DNA of 64,000 nt, taken from Monodelphis domestica. Its lineage: Eukaryota; Chordata; Mammalia; Didelphimorphia; Didelphidae. The notes below the pieces were generated by a model that ran no database searches, had not been told where the DNA came from, and worked only from the letters and a program-made list of their open reading frames with translations. Position numbers and translations under genes: made by a program. Position 1 is the stretch's first letter. Each line of letters starts with the position of its first letter. This document shows, one piece after another, positions 63,856-64,000 of this stretch. The stretch is from contig NC_077234.1 in assembly GCF_027887165.1 (NCBI RefSeq), forward strand, positions 169,048,388 to 169,112,387. The letters run 5' to 3'.

Positions 63856-64000
63856 TTTTTTATTTTTAAAAACATCTTTGCCATTTTTTCTAACAATATG
63901 TTTTAGAATTTAAAATTTTTCATTTGTTTTTGTTTCTGATTTTGAGCACTTATATAGGTTTTTTTTTTTTTAATAACTTCACATCACCTATTTATTGGGA
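63856..64000 (-). mobile_element. Old L1 fragment, right part of the split element
   Basis: aaaaacatctttgccatttt follows on from the text interrupted at 63134. Then T-rich sequence to the window end. Weakly supported. Confidence 0.35.

Larger units (their letters stand above)
61721..64000 (+). other. TPP2: TPP2 intron 17 (runs past the window)
   Basis: 61730-61955 is unassigned. 61960-62460 is a GC-richer block of unknown nature. A MIR-like trace lies at 62510-62590. L1-derived DNA occupies most of 62980-64000. No further TPP2 exon is visible. Confidence 0.75.

Noticed and set aside
61721-64000. An eighteenth TPP2 exon
   Set aside because: I looked for the expected GGKAIEFC..RWW coding text after exon 17 on the + strand and did not find it.

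Overview
This is mammalian nuclear DNA, most likely from a marsupial. One protein-coding gene can be read with certainty: the 5' part of TPP2 (tripeptidyl-peptidase 2) on the + strand. Its first 17 coding exons lie between 6437 and 61720 and give 2175 nt, or 725 codons, of an enzyme of about 1250 residues. The window ends inside intron 17. All 17 exons join in frame through GT..AG introns. The numbering holds so well that Asp44, His264, Asn362, Ser449, Glu305 and Glu331 fall exactly at the human active-site positions (human numbering recalled, not looked up). The marsupial assignment is an inference from the repeats. Many copies belong to a tRNA-derived SINE and an L1 lineage that I know from metatherian genomes, and I see no Alu, B1 or other eutherian-specific SINE.

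Layout. Positions 1-5700 are intergenic and made almost entirely of nested old repeats: an L2 reverse-transcriptase/3' region interrupted by an L1 and by two SINEs. The L1 keeps both ends but has lost most of its middle. Positions 5800-6930 form a CpG island that serves as the TPP2 promoter and contains exon 1. It has no evident TATA box, but has a perfect palindromic CRE, a second CRE-like site, an inverted CCAAT box and an NRF1-like site. The introns (about 1.2 to 8.4 kb) hold L1 pieces, L2 pieces on both strands, tRNA-derived marsupial SINEs, MIR/CORE-type SINEs, at least four non-autonomous DNA transposons and several microsatellites, including a pure AC tract of about 46 units. Intron 17 ends in an L1 inserted into an older L1.

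There is no operon, CRISPR array, rRNA gene or convincing free-standing tRNA gene, and no second host gene that I can support. The most interesting points are: the internally deleted L1 upstream of TPP2, whose 5' UTR is built of repeated units carrying consensus splice sites on the TPP2 strand; the N-terminal context of TPP2 (an open in-frame upstream extension, a poor start context and an overlapping out-of-frame upstream ORF); the unusual donor of exon 4; and an L1 with a perfect 16-bp target-site duplication.
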